Source: Chiua virens (taxonomy: Eukaryota; Basidiomycota; Agaricomycetes; Boletales; Boletaceae). Taken from it: DNA of 64,000 nt. Where the stretch lies: positions 186,001-250,000 of the forward strand of contig JAHNUO010000028.1 in NCBI GenBank assembly GCA_019787685.1, in the 5' to 3' direction. A program made the translations under genes and the position numbers. The notes under the pieces were generated by a model. That model was not told the DNA's origin. It did no database searches and saw nothing but the letters and a program-made list of their open reading frames with translations. Of the stretch, positions 37,157-49,593 are shown in pieces (within the stretch, counting starts at the first letter, position 1; each line of letters begins with the position of its first letter).

Positions 37157-37798
37157 CGTACTGTTGCGAGAGAACGCATAGTAGATTGTACCGTAATTGA
37201 TTGTTATGAACCAGAGCCATGCGTCTACTAAATTATTGATGTACATACCTACATACATGCTCTTGATGCGTTCTTCGACTTTAATGTAATACTTGGTTCC
37301 CATCCTTGAATCCGTCCGATAATACCTGCAACACCGTTACCAATGACACCAACCTCTGAGATCTGAGATCTGACGCGGACGGGTTAACGTCGTTGTCGAG
37401 TGAGCTGAGTACTACGAGTCGAAACCTTCCCGCCTGGGCCCTGGGTGACAAGCTGTCATTCCTTCGGCAACACTCTGTCGGTCGGATCATTGAACCAGAA
37501 AGTGGGTAGCCAGTGGGGTACATTGCAGCTTCACTAGCAGCTTGACGGATTGGAAAGGTAGCACGGTTGAGAATACGGAGAGAATATTATCGTGCAAAAC
37601 AAGGAAGATAGCAACGTAAAGTCATAATGCATGAGAGCGTAATCAACATTATAAAACGGGGCAGGGAAGCGAAGGACGAACAGGGATACTAGCATACCAC
37701 ACGTACACGTGTCAAGAGAAAATTAGTACGCAACAGGTTGTCGAGGTGATGCTCGACGAAAAGGCTAAACAGCGACCATTAATGTTTGATCGAGTAAG
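37157..37798. other. Intergenic between convergent genes
   Basis: 3' flanks of URC1 and of the unrecognised minus-strand gene. It contains a short GAGATCTGAGATCTGA direct repeat near 37356-37372. No coding frame supported. Confidence 0.45.
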
Positions 37799-39565
37799 TC
37801 ACCGTACACTGCCGCTGAAGCGGGAAATCCGCCATTTTCGAATGGGAAAAGGTGCTGAGGGAAGAGCGGCATCGTTCCGTGCGTGCTTGTGCGTCTGGGT
37901 GGAGGGTATCGAACGACGATCGCAGCGTTTCACGCCCATGTCGCCTGTGACTTTAGGGAGGTTCGACAGACTCGATAACCGTGAACGGGTAGAGTGAATT
38001 GGGAGAAGAGTGTGAACACTCGTCTTTGCCTTGGGTGGAGTCGGCGAGCCGGTAAACGGAGGTTTAACTTTGACGGAAGGTATCATCGCTATCGTCGCGG
38101 TGGAATCATGGTAGCGACCAAGATAGCTTGAGCTCCAGGATGGAAGTCGCCTACCTGATCGCGACCCCATCAGGTTTTGGTTCGAAGACTGTGGCGGGAC
38201 CCTCGCGGCGACGCTTCCGAGCGCGTGTGAATTCACTGGCGAATGTAAAAAACTCTGTGCCCTCGTTGGTGTCGGCGTGTGCGGGTGAAAATCGATTGGA
38301 GAAGTGCGATTCGGAGAATGAAGCAGATGATTGGTTCCAGTGATGGGTAACCGAAGATCAACAAAAGTGGCGCGATGACTGGACGTATGCTTATCACCTT
38401 CGCGGGGGCGATTTAAAAGGGGATTCAGCTCCACCCGCCGTTGGACGGAGGAAAATGGCTCCCACGATAAGAAGGCGTTCGATATAGGAGGGGAATGTGT
38501 ACGCGGACGCGGAAACGAGATGCCGGTGGCTTTAGGGACATTTATTAGTTCGGGAAGAGGTGGATCATTCTCATTGTTGTGCGCAATAGGCTGTAAAGAG
38601 ATGCGTTGCTCGCGCTTGGTTTTCTTGGCCATGTTGTGTTGGACACTGGACTTTCGATGTCTGGACGATGCTACACAGGTGTTGATTACGGTGTCAAAAA
38701 ACAGCGTCCTTTGTTCGAAGGATGTCATGTGTGGACTGGAAGGGGGAGAAGGACCGGAAAGCCGAAGATGACGGCACGCCGAGCAACCACTGCGGAACCC
38801 AGACCCAGGGTGTCGTCGCGATACAAGAGCGATAGCGTCCTCGGAATCCGAAGTACCTCTTGTTTGGCAAGATGCATATGTAGCGTCACAACGGTGTTCG
38901 CCTAGATCCGGAGGAGTATGCGTGCACTTCTGTGCCGAATCCAGAACGCTACACCGAGGTGTTGGTGTCGATGGTGAGGAGGGTGTAGAGGAAAAGAGTT
39001 CTTGGTCTCGGCTCTCGCAAGGCGAATCAAATGGGGCCCATTTCACCCTGAGGTGACCGTAGCATGTTTGATTGAGATCAGGACTGAATGACCATTCGTT
39101 TATAATCCCCGCCAAGTCAAGGGCGAGTTTATGTATGCCTCCGGGACTGTATCGATACTCTAGATCATGAAGTCTCCAATCCCGTAGCTTACTTAACACC
39201 AAGGGCAGCACAGCGGACACGTCATTTTGCTCCGTGATACCGCCAAGACGAGCAAGTTGTAGGGCATCGCAAATGGACCACAGGAGCCTGGGAGGAAATG
39301 AAGAAACACGGGATGGCTGTGGCCGAAGACAGGATGGCAATAACACAAGCAGACGGTCAAGAACTTCATTTCTGCTGACCGAGAGCTGAGGGTGGCGAGA
39401 AGCATAATCTCTGACGGATTCTTCCTCCAGGAGTGGAGAATCAATGTGATGTTCGAGCGGGCATCCAGTCGTGATGTTCATGAAATCTGGCGAGAGCTTC
39501 ATACGATAACGGGAAAGTTTGGAGCGAGCAAGAGTCAGAAGCGGCGTCGACAATGTTTCAATCAT
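37799..39565 (-). CDS. Unrecognised Ser/Pro/Arg-rich protein, 588 aa
   Basis: A single long open frame from MIETLSTPLLTLARS to KWRISRFSGSVR. I do not recognise it. The first about 180 residues look folded and helical (VLDRLLVLLPSC, RLLWSICDALQLARLG, ALDLAGIINEW); the rest is low-complexity, rich in Ser, Pro, Arg and His, typical of disordered fungal regulatory or cell-cortex proteins. There is a KKTKREQR-type basic run midway. No catalytic motif, signal peptide or membrane helix. Length, codon use similar to neighbours and lack of stops support a real gene; an upstream exon cannot be excluded. Confidence 0.6.
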   Translation of the reverse strand: MIETLSTPLLTLARSKLSRYRMKLSPDFMNITTGCPLEHHIDSPLLEEESVRDYASRHPQLSVSRNEVLDRLLVLLPSCLRPQPSRVSSFPPRLLWSICDALQLARLGGITEQNDVSAVLPLVLSKLRDWRLHDLEYRYSPGGIHKLALDLAGIINEWSFSPDLNQTCYGHLRVKWAPFDSPCESRDQELFSSTPSSPSTPTPRCSVLDSAQKCTHTPPDLGEHRCDATYASCQTRGTSDSEDAIALVSRRHPGSGFRSGCSACRHLRLSGPSPPSSPHMTSFEQRTLFFDTVINTCVASSRHRKSSVQHNMAKKTKREQRISLQPIAHNNENDPPLPELINVPKATGISFPRPRTHSPPISNAFLSWEPFSSVQRRVELNPLLNRPREGDKHTSSHRATFVDLRLPITGTNHLLHSPNRTSPIDFHPHTPTPTRAQSFLHSPVNSHALGSVAARVPPQSSNQNLMGSRSGRRLPSWSSSYLGRYHDSTATIAMIPSVKVKPPFTGSPTPPKAKTSVHTLLPIHSTRSRLSSLSNLPKVTGDMGVKRCDRRSIPSTQTHKHARNDAALPSAPFPIRKWRISRFSGSVR

Positions 39566-42139
39566 GAGTAAAGAACCACGAAAAAGTAGTATAAGTCCAA
39601 TTGGAACATTCCAACATGTCAGGATGTGCCAAACAATGAAGAAGCACCAAAATACTTACCAGGTGAAGGCAACCGTCTCCAGGCCTCATTGCTGCACTTC
39701 CCAGAGTCGCAGAGCACTGGCAGACTGATGAATCGTGTACTGGTCGTCAAAATCCGAGTTGGTTAGTTTTCCGCAGACTCTGGACATCACGTTTACCTTG
39801 TTGTCTTCGTCTACAATCGTTCCATAGAGTCTGCAGAAAGCCGGAGGCGAAGAACAGGCGCATGCGGAATTTCAAGTTTGGCCGGTCGACTTTCGAGCAG
39901 CTAGCTCGTACATAATAATACATGCTGGATAGCCGAGTTATGCTAAGGCTAATAAGCGACGGTTCAGCAAATCAACCCTGCATCGACCCTGCCACCCTCG
40001 ACCTAATTACTTTCTTCTTCAAGTCACCTCGTCGCTAGTCACAGGAGTCGGGTATCGCTGAGTTCGTATTTTGGTAAGCGCTCACTGGAGCTTGAAGCTT
40101 GAAGGCTCGCTAGCATTCGCTCAGGCTGGGTCATTGTGTTCTGCCAGTGAGTCACTTGTACAAGGGCCCGAGTTGCTCGACTGATCATGAAAGACCCGAT
40201 CACACACATGTTTACGCTTTTTTCGCGTGCTTTCAAGTTACCAAAGACGATCTCCCGTGAACGGCTTCAACTTGAAGCCCTACCACGTCGCATGAAATCA
40301 GCGCACTACTGGAAAGTGGAAGTTGATTCTTTTTTCCGTCAGAGTTTCCAGTCCCTATAACATGTCTGGTAGGGATTGCCGGTCGCCTTGTTAGTATGTC
40401 TACAGTCTACCTCCGCGGGATCTCGAGCTTCGAGCTTCAAGGCCGTCGCGCCCTTTTACGACAGGCCCGTGATCGGCGGTATCTCTTCGATCGGTTAGCG
40501 ACATGACCCCCGACCGATTCGGCCGAATGGCTCCAAGTGGAACAAAGCGATACTTCCCTTCCTTTTATCGCTGCGCGCCTTAGAATAGGCAATGACTCAA
40601 CATAATCCATATCGAGGCAGCCATTCAGAGCCTCAGAGGACAAGCTGCGGTCCTAGAGCCTGGACCGTGACCAGGATCGACATGTCGAGCACAGCGACAT
40701 TGTATGAGATAGTACGCCGTACGTAGTATGCAGTCTGAAGCTTTTGGAAAGTACTGACCTAATTAAGTTGGAATTCGACGTGTAAGTAAAACAGGATACC
40801 GGTTCTGGTGGGAGAAAATCACACTAACTGGCTTCAATCGGGCGTACAACATCTTCTGGAAGCATTGTACGTATGGTTATGGATGGGCCCATCGATGAAG
40901 TTCCGGGCGCGTATTACTGTAAGAGAGATGGCCGACATCAAATGCCTCATCAAGACAGGTGTAGTCCCGGTATGGTCGGTACTTGGTCGTTTCGAGCCTA
41001 AAATACTTGGAACTTGAATGACCCCTGCGGTGAACTAGTCGGCTGGATCATTATGTAATCCAAAGTAAAATCTTTCCGGGATGTGCAGGTTGACTCGGTG
41101 CGCTCATGATCATTGCGCAGGCCATCGAGTCTGGAGAATTTCCGCCCGGGTATTATCTGACATTGGCTATCGCAAAATCGATAACGGGCATACGTTCGTT
41201 TCCGACCATTTCCGATGATTCGAAGGACAGTTTACAAAGAACGGAAGAGACGCGTCTATCAATTCTTGCGGGTCCACGTTTACTTGGTGACCATCATCGG
41301 GTGTTGCACACACAAATCTCTTCGGTGACCGTTCGCCACAGGGCTCATAACTACAGTACACGTATCGTGTCAGCGTGTGGCCGCGAATGGTGCGTATCTA
41401 GACTCTTGTAGGCCGAGCAGGTTGCAAACTAGGTTTTCATGTAGTGATCGCTATGGAAGGAAAGTTCGACAAGGCGATCAAGCTTCCAGGAACCCCGTAG
41501 GCTGGCCTTCTTGAAAATTTCGGATGTTTATCTCAATGGGTAAACTACGAATTCGCCCAGGTACCATCAGTGTGTCAGACAGATCGCTCAGAAGTGTTTT
41601 CACGCACGTATGGCTTTCGCGCCCATCAATTTTGCGGTGGCCCGCGCGTCCGCATCGGTTAAAAATCACTGACATTGACTAGTTACTGTTTTAGGAACGG
41701 GAGTCAACCCCTTCGCGTGCTCGCCGGTGGTGACATTAGGGATACGGTCATTACTTGACTTCAGGAACATGATACTTCAGAGGAAACCCGAGTCCAGGTG
41801 TAATAGTAACTTTATCTTTGGAGGAGTTATGTAACGGCAGGAGACTGCTCTAATTGTTCATACCCGAAGTGGCAGAAGGGAGAAGAAGTGGAGAAGTGGC
41901 AAGTCTTTATCTTCCCTCGGGCCCGTTCGTCACCGCGTCACCGAGAACCGCTATTTATTGGCCTTCCTCAGCCTCTCCCCCTGTGCAAGCCCGAACCCTC
42001 CCGCCTCCCCTTCCCCGTGGCACCGTTAGCTCCCTGCCCTCTTGCCCTCGTGATGTGTGTTATTTTCCGCTGATGGTAGAACGTGTCCCGCTGATCATGT
42101 CTTGACAGCTTCCATCGCGTGCGGAAATATCTTGGCAAC
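39566..42139. other. Intergenic, 2.6 kb, upstream of the polyketide synthase
   Basis: No gene recognised on either strand; the longest frames (41106-41411 plus, 40437-40643 minus) lack motifs. It contains several CTTGAAGC/GCTTCAAG-type words at 40090-40107, 40264-40279 and 40424-40441. The last 300 bp (41850-42139) is pyrimidine-rich with CTATTTATTGG near 41949 and is the likely polyketide synthase promoter and 5' leader. Confidence 0.45.
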
Positions 42140-45100
42140 ATGTCTATCACCCCTGGTGTTAACAACATCGTCATTCCTATGTTCGCTGGACAGGGAACGA
42201 CAAGAACGAGCCTGGAGCAAGCTGCCTACCAGGCAATCCGTGACGCAGGTTCCCCCACAGGTTCTCTCCTCCTGTCTTCATGCCTAGATGTCTTCCTCGC
42301 AGAACTCGCAGCTCTAACCCCTGCGGAACTCGATCAGAGCGGCATATGTCCATCTGACTTTGATCATCCTTGTCGTTTGCTTGTACCCTACGACAAGTAC
42401 CTCAAAAATCATATCATCTCTGGAACCTTTCTTTTCCTCGCACAAGTATTACGCTATCAGTCCTACGCACAAGACACTTCTCGTTCTCTTTTGGATCTTC
42501 TCAGACTCAACATCATCCACGACGTCGGAGTCCTCGGCTTATCTTCTGGAATATTCCCCGCTTGTGTTGTAGCTACATCCTACAATCCACTTTCCTATAT
42601 CACCACCGCGGTTGAAACCTTTCGTTTGGTATTCTGGATCGCCTTGCGCGTCTTACAGTTTACGAGAAAATTACTCGAGAAAAAACCCGTAGACCCTTCT
42701 CTTCCCTGGAGCGTCTCTTGCGTCGGTTTGACCAAGGTCGATGTCGAGCAGCACATCACCCAGTTTGAGCAAAAGGTGAGAATTCGAAAAATGCATTCTT
42801 TTCTTTGACTAATTTCATTTGTTTAGTATTGCCCAGTCCCCTCGCTTCGCGTCACCGCGGTCCTTGATGATAGGAACGTGACTGTCACTGGTCGACCAGA
42901 TTTTTTGGTCAAGTTTTCGACCTTCGTATCTCGGCACTGCGCTGTACATCCCACGACAATGGATGCCCTTTACCACTCCCCCTTACATTACCCAGATACT
43001 CGAGACCGCATTTTACTAGACATTCGGGAGCGGAAAATCCGGTTTCCAGATTATCAAGATATCCGGTGTCCCATCAGATCAACGTTATCTGGAGATATAT
43101 TGATGCCTAGTCCCGATTGTCCATCGCTCGTCGATCTCGTGGTCAACTTGGTGCTTATCCATCCTGTAAACTGGGATTTCGTCATAAAGAAAGTGGCGTC
43201 CGTCGTCCCCGCCGACGTGCGGCTTGTGGCTCTCAATATAGGTCCCGGATTGGGTACTCTCCGCGCGCTCTCTCGAGTCGTGCCTGAAGGCGTATTGTGT
43301 TCCATCGACGCCACTTCGGAAACGCAGAGAGAAGCCGATCCCGCCACTGCGAAGCAGGAACCTATCGCAGTCATTGGTATGGCAGGTCAAACGCCGGGCG
43401 CCGCTAACACTACTCAATTATGGGAAATACTAGAACGAGGTATCAATACCGTTTCAAAGGTTAGGATTAGTAATAATAATGCATATCTTAGGACGACTGA
43501 TGCGTCTATCTAGATCCCGGACGATCGTTTTACCTTTCCTTTGTGTACCGCGGTCGACCTCGGATCGTCTCATTGCGAGACGAGGGTAGAAACAGGCAAT
43601 TTCATCAGTGATGTCGCCAACTTCGATCACAGGTTTTTCAAAATCTCGCCTCGGGAGGCGAAGAGCATGGATCCTCAACAACGTATCCTTCTACATACGG
43701 CCTATGAAGCTCTTGAGAGTGCGGGATACGTTCCCGACGCAACTCCCTGTTTTCAACGTGCCACATTTGGCTGTTATATCGGAGCAGCGACCCAAGACTA
43801 TGCTGAAAATCTTGCCGACAACATTGACATTCACTATAGCACCGGTGGGTCTTCAGATGGCCTTACATATCTAGACCGCAAGATTTGACGTTATCTTAAG
43901 GTACATTGAGAGCGTTCCTGAGTGGTCGCATATCGTACGCCATGCAATTTGAAGGTCCATCAGTTGTAGTCGATACTGCATGCTCATCTTCTATTGTGGC
44001 TATCCATCAAGCATGTCGAGCGCTGATGCTCAAAGATTGCGATGCGGCACTCGCAGGTGGCGTAAACGTCATCACCAATCCCAACGTACGTACGTAATAC
44101 GGAGCTCGGTGTGTATGATTAACGTCTGGCATAGATGTTCGTTGGCTTAGAGCGGGGCCACTTTCTGAGTCCCTCTGGTCAGTGCAAATCGTTCGATGCA
44201 TCTGCGGACGGTTATTCCAGAGGAGAAGGTTGTTGTCTGTTTGTCCTAAAGCGACTGAGTGACGCTATCACGGAGAACGACAACATCATGGGCGTCATTC
44301 GAGGTACGGAAGTGAACCAAAGTGGTCTGGCATTGTCAATCACCCACCCACACTGCCCTACGCAAGCCAATCTCTTCAAAACACTCCTCAGGAATTCCGG
44401 CATTTGCCCCAATCGCGTCAGCATCGTCGAAGCCCATGGTACTGGAACACAACTCGGTGACTCGTGCGAGGTCGCAAGCATACGTTCGGTTCTTTCCCAG
44501 AGACGAACGCGGAACGAACCGCTTCACATCACCTCGATCAAAGCCAACATTGGTCACCTGGAGGCCGCCTCCGGAGCAGTAGGACTCTCCAAGCTTCTGC
44601 TAATGTTGCAACACAATGTCATTCCTGCTCAAATATCATTGAAGACACTCAATCCCCTCATCGATCCCTTGGATATCGATAATACTGTCATCAATACAGT
44701 TCCAATTCCATGGGTGGTTGAAGCCGCTCCTCGAGTTGCCGTGCTCAACAATTTTGGCGCATCTGGTTCGAACGGAGCATTAATACTCGAGGAGTACATA
44801 AAACCTACTCGTCCCTCGAACACCGTATCATTGGTATTCGGCCTTTCTGCCGAGTCAGTCGGAGCGCTAGAACGTCTTCGATCTCGATGTATGCAGTGGC
44901 TCAGCGATGCTCGGAACCATGACGTGCCTTTTGGCGACATTGCATACACGGCTACAGCTCGTCGCCAGCTTTACCCTTTCCGATTGTCAGTTACTGCGGA
45001 GGACAAAGATCAGCTGATACGAGCGCTTGCCGTGACGTCCGTCACTCACGTCGAGCGGCATGGGGGTCAAGTCGTCTTCGTTTTCTCCGGACAAGGAAGC

Positions 45101-48100
45101 CAGTATCTCGACATGGGTACTTCTCTTTATGCCACGTCGCCGGTCTTTAGGAGCTGTATTAATCGCTGTCAACGCTTCCTTCTTTCGCTCGGGTATCCCG
45201 GTATCCTCCCTGTTATCTCGTCAGAGAATTCCGACTACGCTCTTGGGACGAATGATGAGTTCGAAGCCTATCAGTGTGCAGTACTCGCTGTCGAGTTCGC
45301 TCTGGCTACTCTGTGGAAGCATTGGGGTGTGATTCCTGCCGGAGTCATTGGTCAAAGGTGAGCTAACGACTTCCCTTGAATACGAACATATGCTGAATGC
45401 CGGCTTCAGTCTTGGAGAGTATGCCGCGATGGTTACAGCAGACGTCCTGTCCATCGAGACTGCGTTATCAATCGTGGCGAAGAGGGCTCGTTTAATGTCA
45501 CAGGCATGCGCTGTTGGGAGAACAGGGATGGTCTCTGTCGCCCTTGCATCTGCGCAGGTTCAAGAAATTTTGACGACGCATGCATCGTTTTCGAACGTGG
45601 CGGTGGCCTGCGTAAATACAGAGTCTTCTTGCGTGGTCTCGGGTCCCGTTGATCAATTACGAATGTTTACGATCCATCTGGCCGGCGTATTCGGTTGCAA
45701 GACGGTCGTTCTTCAGGTCCCCCTCGGCTTCCATTCGTCCGCTATGGATCCAATTTTAAACGATCTCAGGGACCATGTCGCAACCCTTCCGGTCCATCCC
45801 CCCTCTATCCCTATTGCATCGAACGTAACTGGAACTGTCGTTCCGGTGGGGGACGGACTGGTTTTCCAAGCGGACTACTTTGTGAAGCACTGCCGTCAGC
45901 CGGTCTTGTTTTCCCGCGGACTGCGCGAACTGGCACAATATCTGGATTCCTCCAAAATCGATGTATGGATTGACGTAAGCCCCCATGCAATCTGTTTGCC
46001 GATGATCGAGACGACGTTGTGTTTTCCCTCGATGCTCAAAGAAATACCGGCATGGAAAACGTTGATGGGCAGTTTGGCTCAACTGTATCGGACCACGGTT
46101 CCGGTGGATTGGCGACGCGTTTTTGACGAACGCATATCAGGTTACTCATGTGTCGAATTGCCATCGTATCCGTTCGATTCGCAGAAATTCTGGGTACCTT
46201 ACAGCAATCGTGCGGTCCCCGCTACCCCAAAGCCGACATTCGAGCATCAACCACTCGACCACGTAATGCTGTCCTCGTGGGCTCAAGTCCCCTCCCAGCA
46301 AAATGGCAACGCAGCAATCTTCGAGACACCCATATGCTCTTTGGCGAAGTATATAGAAGGTCACAGAGTTGGTGGTTATGCGTTGTGCCCTGCATCCGTG
46401 TACCTGGAACAGGCTCTCGCTGGCGCCGCCGCCACCCAACGTCAGATGGATCTAGATTTCGGAAGGTGTATGCCCGTGCTGCGTGCCGTGGAGTTTGCTC
46501 GACCTCTCGTGCTTCACCACGGAATTCCTCTGGTCATTCATACACACGTTACCGTCCACGAGGACGGCACTGGGTCGTTCAGCATAAGTTCTAGGTTGGA
46601 GTCCTCGCGAGCAGAACATGTCCACGTACATGGAGATTTGCGTTTTTCTTCCATCCGAGAGACAACGTCAAACCTTGCTCTTGAACTTCCTGGAATCATT
46701 CGTCGCACAAAGGTTCTCGCGTGTCAGGAGGAAACGCCAGAGGTGTTCACCACGCATACTGCTTATGAGGTGGTCTTCCCTCGAGTGGTGGACTACTCCA
46801 AGGATTACCATACGATCCAATCGCTCACTGTCGGTGGAGATGGTGCCTCTGGAATCGCACGCGTCTTAATATCCGGTTCTCTTGCTGTCCAACCCGTCTT
46901 TCTGGATACGATGCTCCACATCGCCGGCTTCATAGTCAACACGCGAGGCGATATCTCGGACGCGTATATATGCAGTGGAATTGGCCTGCTCAAGGTACTA
47001 CGTGATCTAGTCGATGACAATAGATCTTATTCCATCCATTGTACCAACAATTGGATACCATCTTGCGAGTTTGTCGCGGCCGATATCTTTGCTGTGCAGG
47101 AGAGCGATCCGCCTGTCGTCGTGGCTATGCTTCAAGGGGCACAGTTCCGCAGGGTCCGGTTGACGAATCTTTATCGTGGTCTGGCCATTGCAGCAGATCC
47201 AAGTGGGAGCAGGAACCGTGCGCGGACCAACTCCAACGCGATCATTACCCCGTCGTCTCCCCGGAGTGTTATCTATGGTCGTTCGCGGTCTAACACTCAC
47301 AGTACCATCTCCTCTGCAACTGGTTTCGGTATTGACAATCTGAAAATGGACGTCAGCGACGCGGACGAATTCGATGTGGGTTATAGTGAGCCTCTCTCGC
47401 CGCAGACATTGGCCGCAGAGAACGGGGGGATGTCGGGCATAAATGGAGACGGAAATTGTGTTCGTAAAATCATAGCAGAGGTGCTGGAGATTGCGGATAG
47501 TGAGGAGATTACAGACGACACCGATCTTGGGTCTCTCGGACTGGACTCTTTGGGGTCTATCGAGGCCCAGCAAGCGTTGAGGGTCGCGTTCAAGAGACCT
47601 ATTCCCCATAACATTTTCATCAAGTGTCCCACGCTCTCGGCGCTTCGCGACTTTCTGATGGAGAATTTCAACGACATGGACATCGCGGACTTCAAAGCAT
47701 CTGATGGAGAGACCTCAAGTTGTCACTCCTACCCACATGACGTTATCCTTGTTCCCTTGCAACAGTGCCCAGGTAGCTTGTACACGCCACTTTACCTCGT
47801 GCATGATGGATGTGGGCTTGTCAATCACTACGAGCGACTTTTACCTTTGCGCCGCGACGTATGGGGCCTTTCCAATCCTCGCTTTTTTAGTGATGAACCA
47901 TGGAAAACGCTGGAGGATATGGCTCAGGCATATGCAGGAGCTATCGAACAGCATCATGATGCAAACGAGGCCGGCTTAATACTTGGTGGTGAGTTTGATT
48001 TACATATGCATGATGTGGCCTTACCAAAGAATTCTTGTGCAGGTTGGTCGTTTGGAGGCGTCCTCGCCTTTGAAATTGTCCGTATTCTCGTCTCGCGCGG

Positions 48101-48611
48101 AGTCATTATCAAAGGAATCCTTTTGATCGACTCGCCTTGCCCACCGGCACCTCCCCTCTTGTCAGACGTGGTCATTCACCATCTCCTTCGTGACCAAAAA
48201 CATAACGATGTTGCGCTGACACCTCTACTTGTACGCCAATTTAAACTGAATACAGCGCTCTTGGACAAGTACGTACCCGCACCGCAAGATGCAGACACAA
48301 CGACCCCCCTCGCGTTTTTGCGCTGTTTGGCTGGGTTCTGTCCAGACGACGTGGACATTATTCCTACGTGGCTCGGTGATCGTGACAAGATTGAGCCGAT
48401 CGTAGCGCCTTGGGAGGATTTGACTGGACAAACTGTTCCTGTTTGGGACATACCTGGGCATCACTTCGAACCATTCTCGCCAGTACATGTGAGTTATCTT
48501 TTTCCGTTCATCTGCGTCGTTCCGTCTGTGTCATGCTCATGAGGGTGTGTTTAGGTGAAAGAGACATCGATTCAGCTGGACCGTGCATGTCAATACCTGG
48601 AGACACGCTAA
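42140..48611 (+). CDS. Non-reducing polyketide synthase, SAT-KS-AT-PT-ACP-TE
   Basis: Makes an aromatic polyketide from malonyl-CoA; the layout matches basidiomycete orsellinic acid synthases. Eight exons (introns 42776-42826, 43460-43513, 43845-43900, 44086-44134, 45358-45409, 47989-48042, 48489-48554) give 2029 aa. SAT: GLSSG at 133-137, Ser where GxCxG is usual. KS from about 390: DTACSSS with Cys561, [35 protein letters not shown], nucleophile motif GQSLGEY (Ser1003, split by an intron; GHSLGEY is usual) and GFHSSAM, typical of malonyl specificity. [13 protein letters not shown] (His1321) and [11 protein letters not shown]. One [13 protein letters not shown] (Ser1716). TE: GGWSFGG (Ser1865) and GHHFEPF. 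No ketoreductase, methyltransferase or other tailoring domain. No tailoring gene lies beside it. Product inferred, not shown. Confidence 0.95.
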
Positions 48612-48882
48612 AACTCTACTAAGAGACCTCGCCTTTAGCTTTCTCACTTCTTTTCTTTTCGCCAACCGACCCAATCTCGTGTTTGGCTGTGGATCAAGTA
48701 CTTTTTCATCTTCTATCATGGAACGGATGGTTTCTAAACTCATTTCGTATACAAGAACGTGCATGTCGCGTACATTTGACTGTACTTTGATCGAATGTCG
48801 ACTCTTTTGCGCAGGTTATTCTGCAATGCAACTTCATCGAGTTGGATGGTTCGGAGAAAACAAATTAAAAACTCAGGCCTCA

Positions 48883-48960
48883 GGTCTTGCCAGGATTCGA
48901 ACCTGGGTTTTGGGAACATGGTATCAGAATCCCAAGTGATAACCACTACACTACAAAACC
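48883..48960 (-). tRNA. tRNA-Gln (CTG) with a 7-nt intron
   Basis: On the minus strand the 78-nt stretch folds as a tRNA. Acceptor GGTTTTG pairs with CAAGACC. The D arm is GTGTAGTGGTTATCAC. Anticodon stem TGGGA pairs with TCCCA, and the T arm is CCAGG-TTCGAAT-CCTGG. The anticodon loop reads TTCTGA then TACCATG then T, so the anticodon CTG is followed after position 37 by a 7-nt intron, the canonical place. The D-arm sequence is that of eukaryotic tRNA-Gln. Internal B box GGTTCGAATCC is present; a T run for Pol III termination was not found immediately downstream. A TCT (Arg) reading needs a shifted stem and fits less well. It sits between the polyketide synthase and kinesin genes. Confidence 0.88.
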
Positions 48961-49593
48961 GCTGGCCATTTTGACGTCCGCTTATCATCAGACCAGCATG
49001 ATTCAAAATTTCTGGCGCATCGCGCAACGTTAATGTCTTAACCATCACCGTTGTGCATCGCGTAGTGGAAGACAGGCCTAGAGATGTGTACTGTCACTTC
49101 GACGTCATTGCCAGTGACAGACTTGAATCTACGCAGCCCGAGGCCATGGCAGAGGAATCCAGACTGTTCTTGTCTTACTAACACCCCAATTGTACTCGAT
49201 CCTGTCCGTGCTCTTTATGGAGACTAGTACATGCCCGGTTGACTTGGACCAGAGGCGAACCAGCCTGAGCATTACACTTTATCATCGTGTGTTTATATCC
49301 TCACTCATGTCATACTGATGGGACTGAACAAGAAACTCGTATCATCTTCGAAGTCATGATCCAAATGCACGTGATCGCGACGCGCCTGGCGCCGAATGTA
49401 CGTGTCTTGGCCACTTTCCCAGGGTTGAGCAAACCCAATTCGCATCCCACACCGAGAACGACTTCAACAGCGACGACGGGAGGATCATCTGCAACGAAGC
49501 CCAAGTGACAGACGGAGATAAAGACCAAAGCAAGGACAAGGACCAATAACGATCACGACGGCGACAGCAAACAGCAAACACCTTATCATATCC
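48961..49593. other. Intergenic, kinesin promoter region
   Basis: No gene seen between the tRNA and the kinesin start. The last 100 bp is rich in GAC/AACG words. Frames on both strands at 49310-49590 are short and motif-free. Confidence 0.45.

Noticed and set aside
48883..48960. tRNA-Arg (TCT) reading of the same tRNA gene
   Set aside because: It requires shifting the anticodon stem by one base; the Gln CTG reading keeps a five-pair stem, purine at 37 and a canonical intron site.
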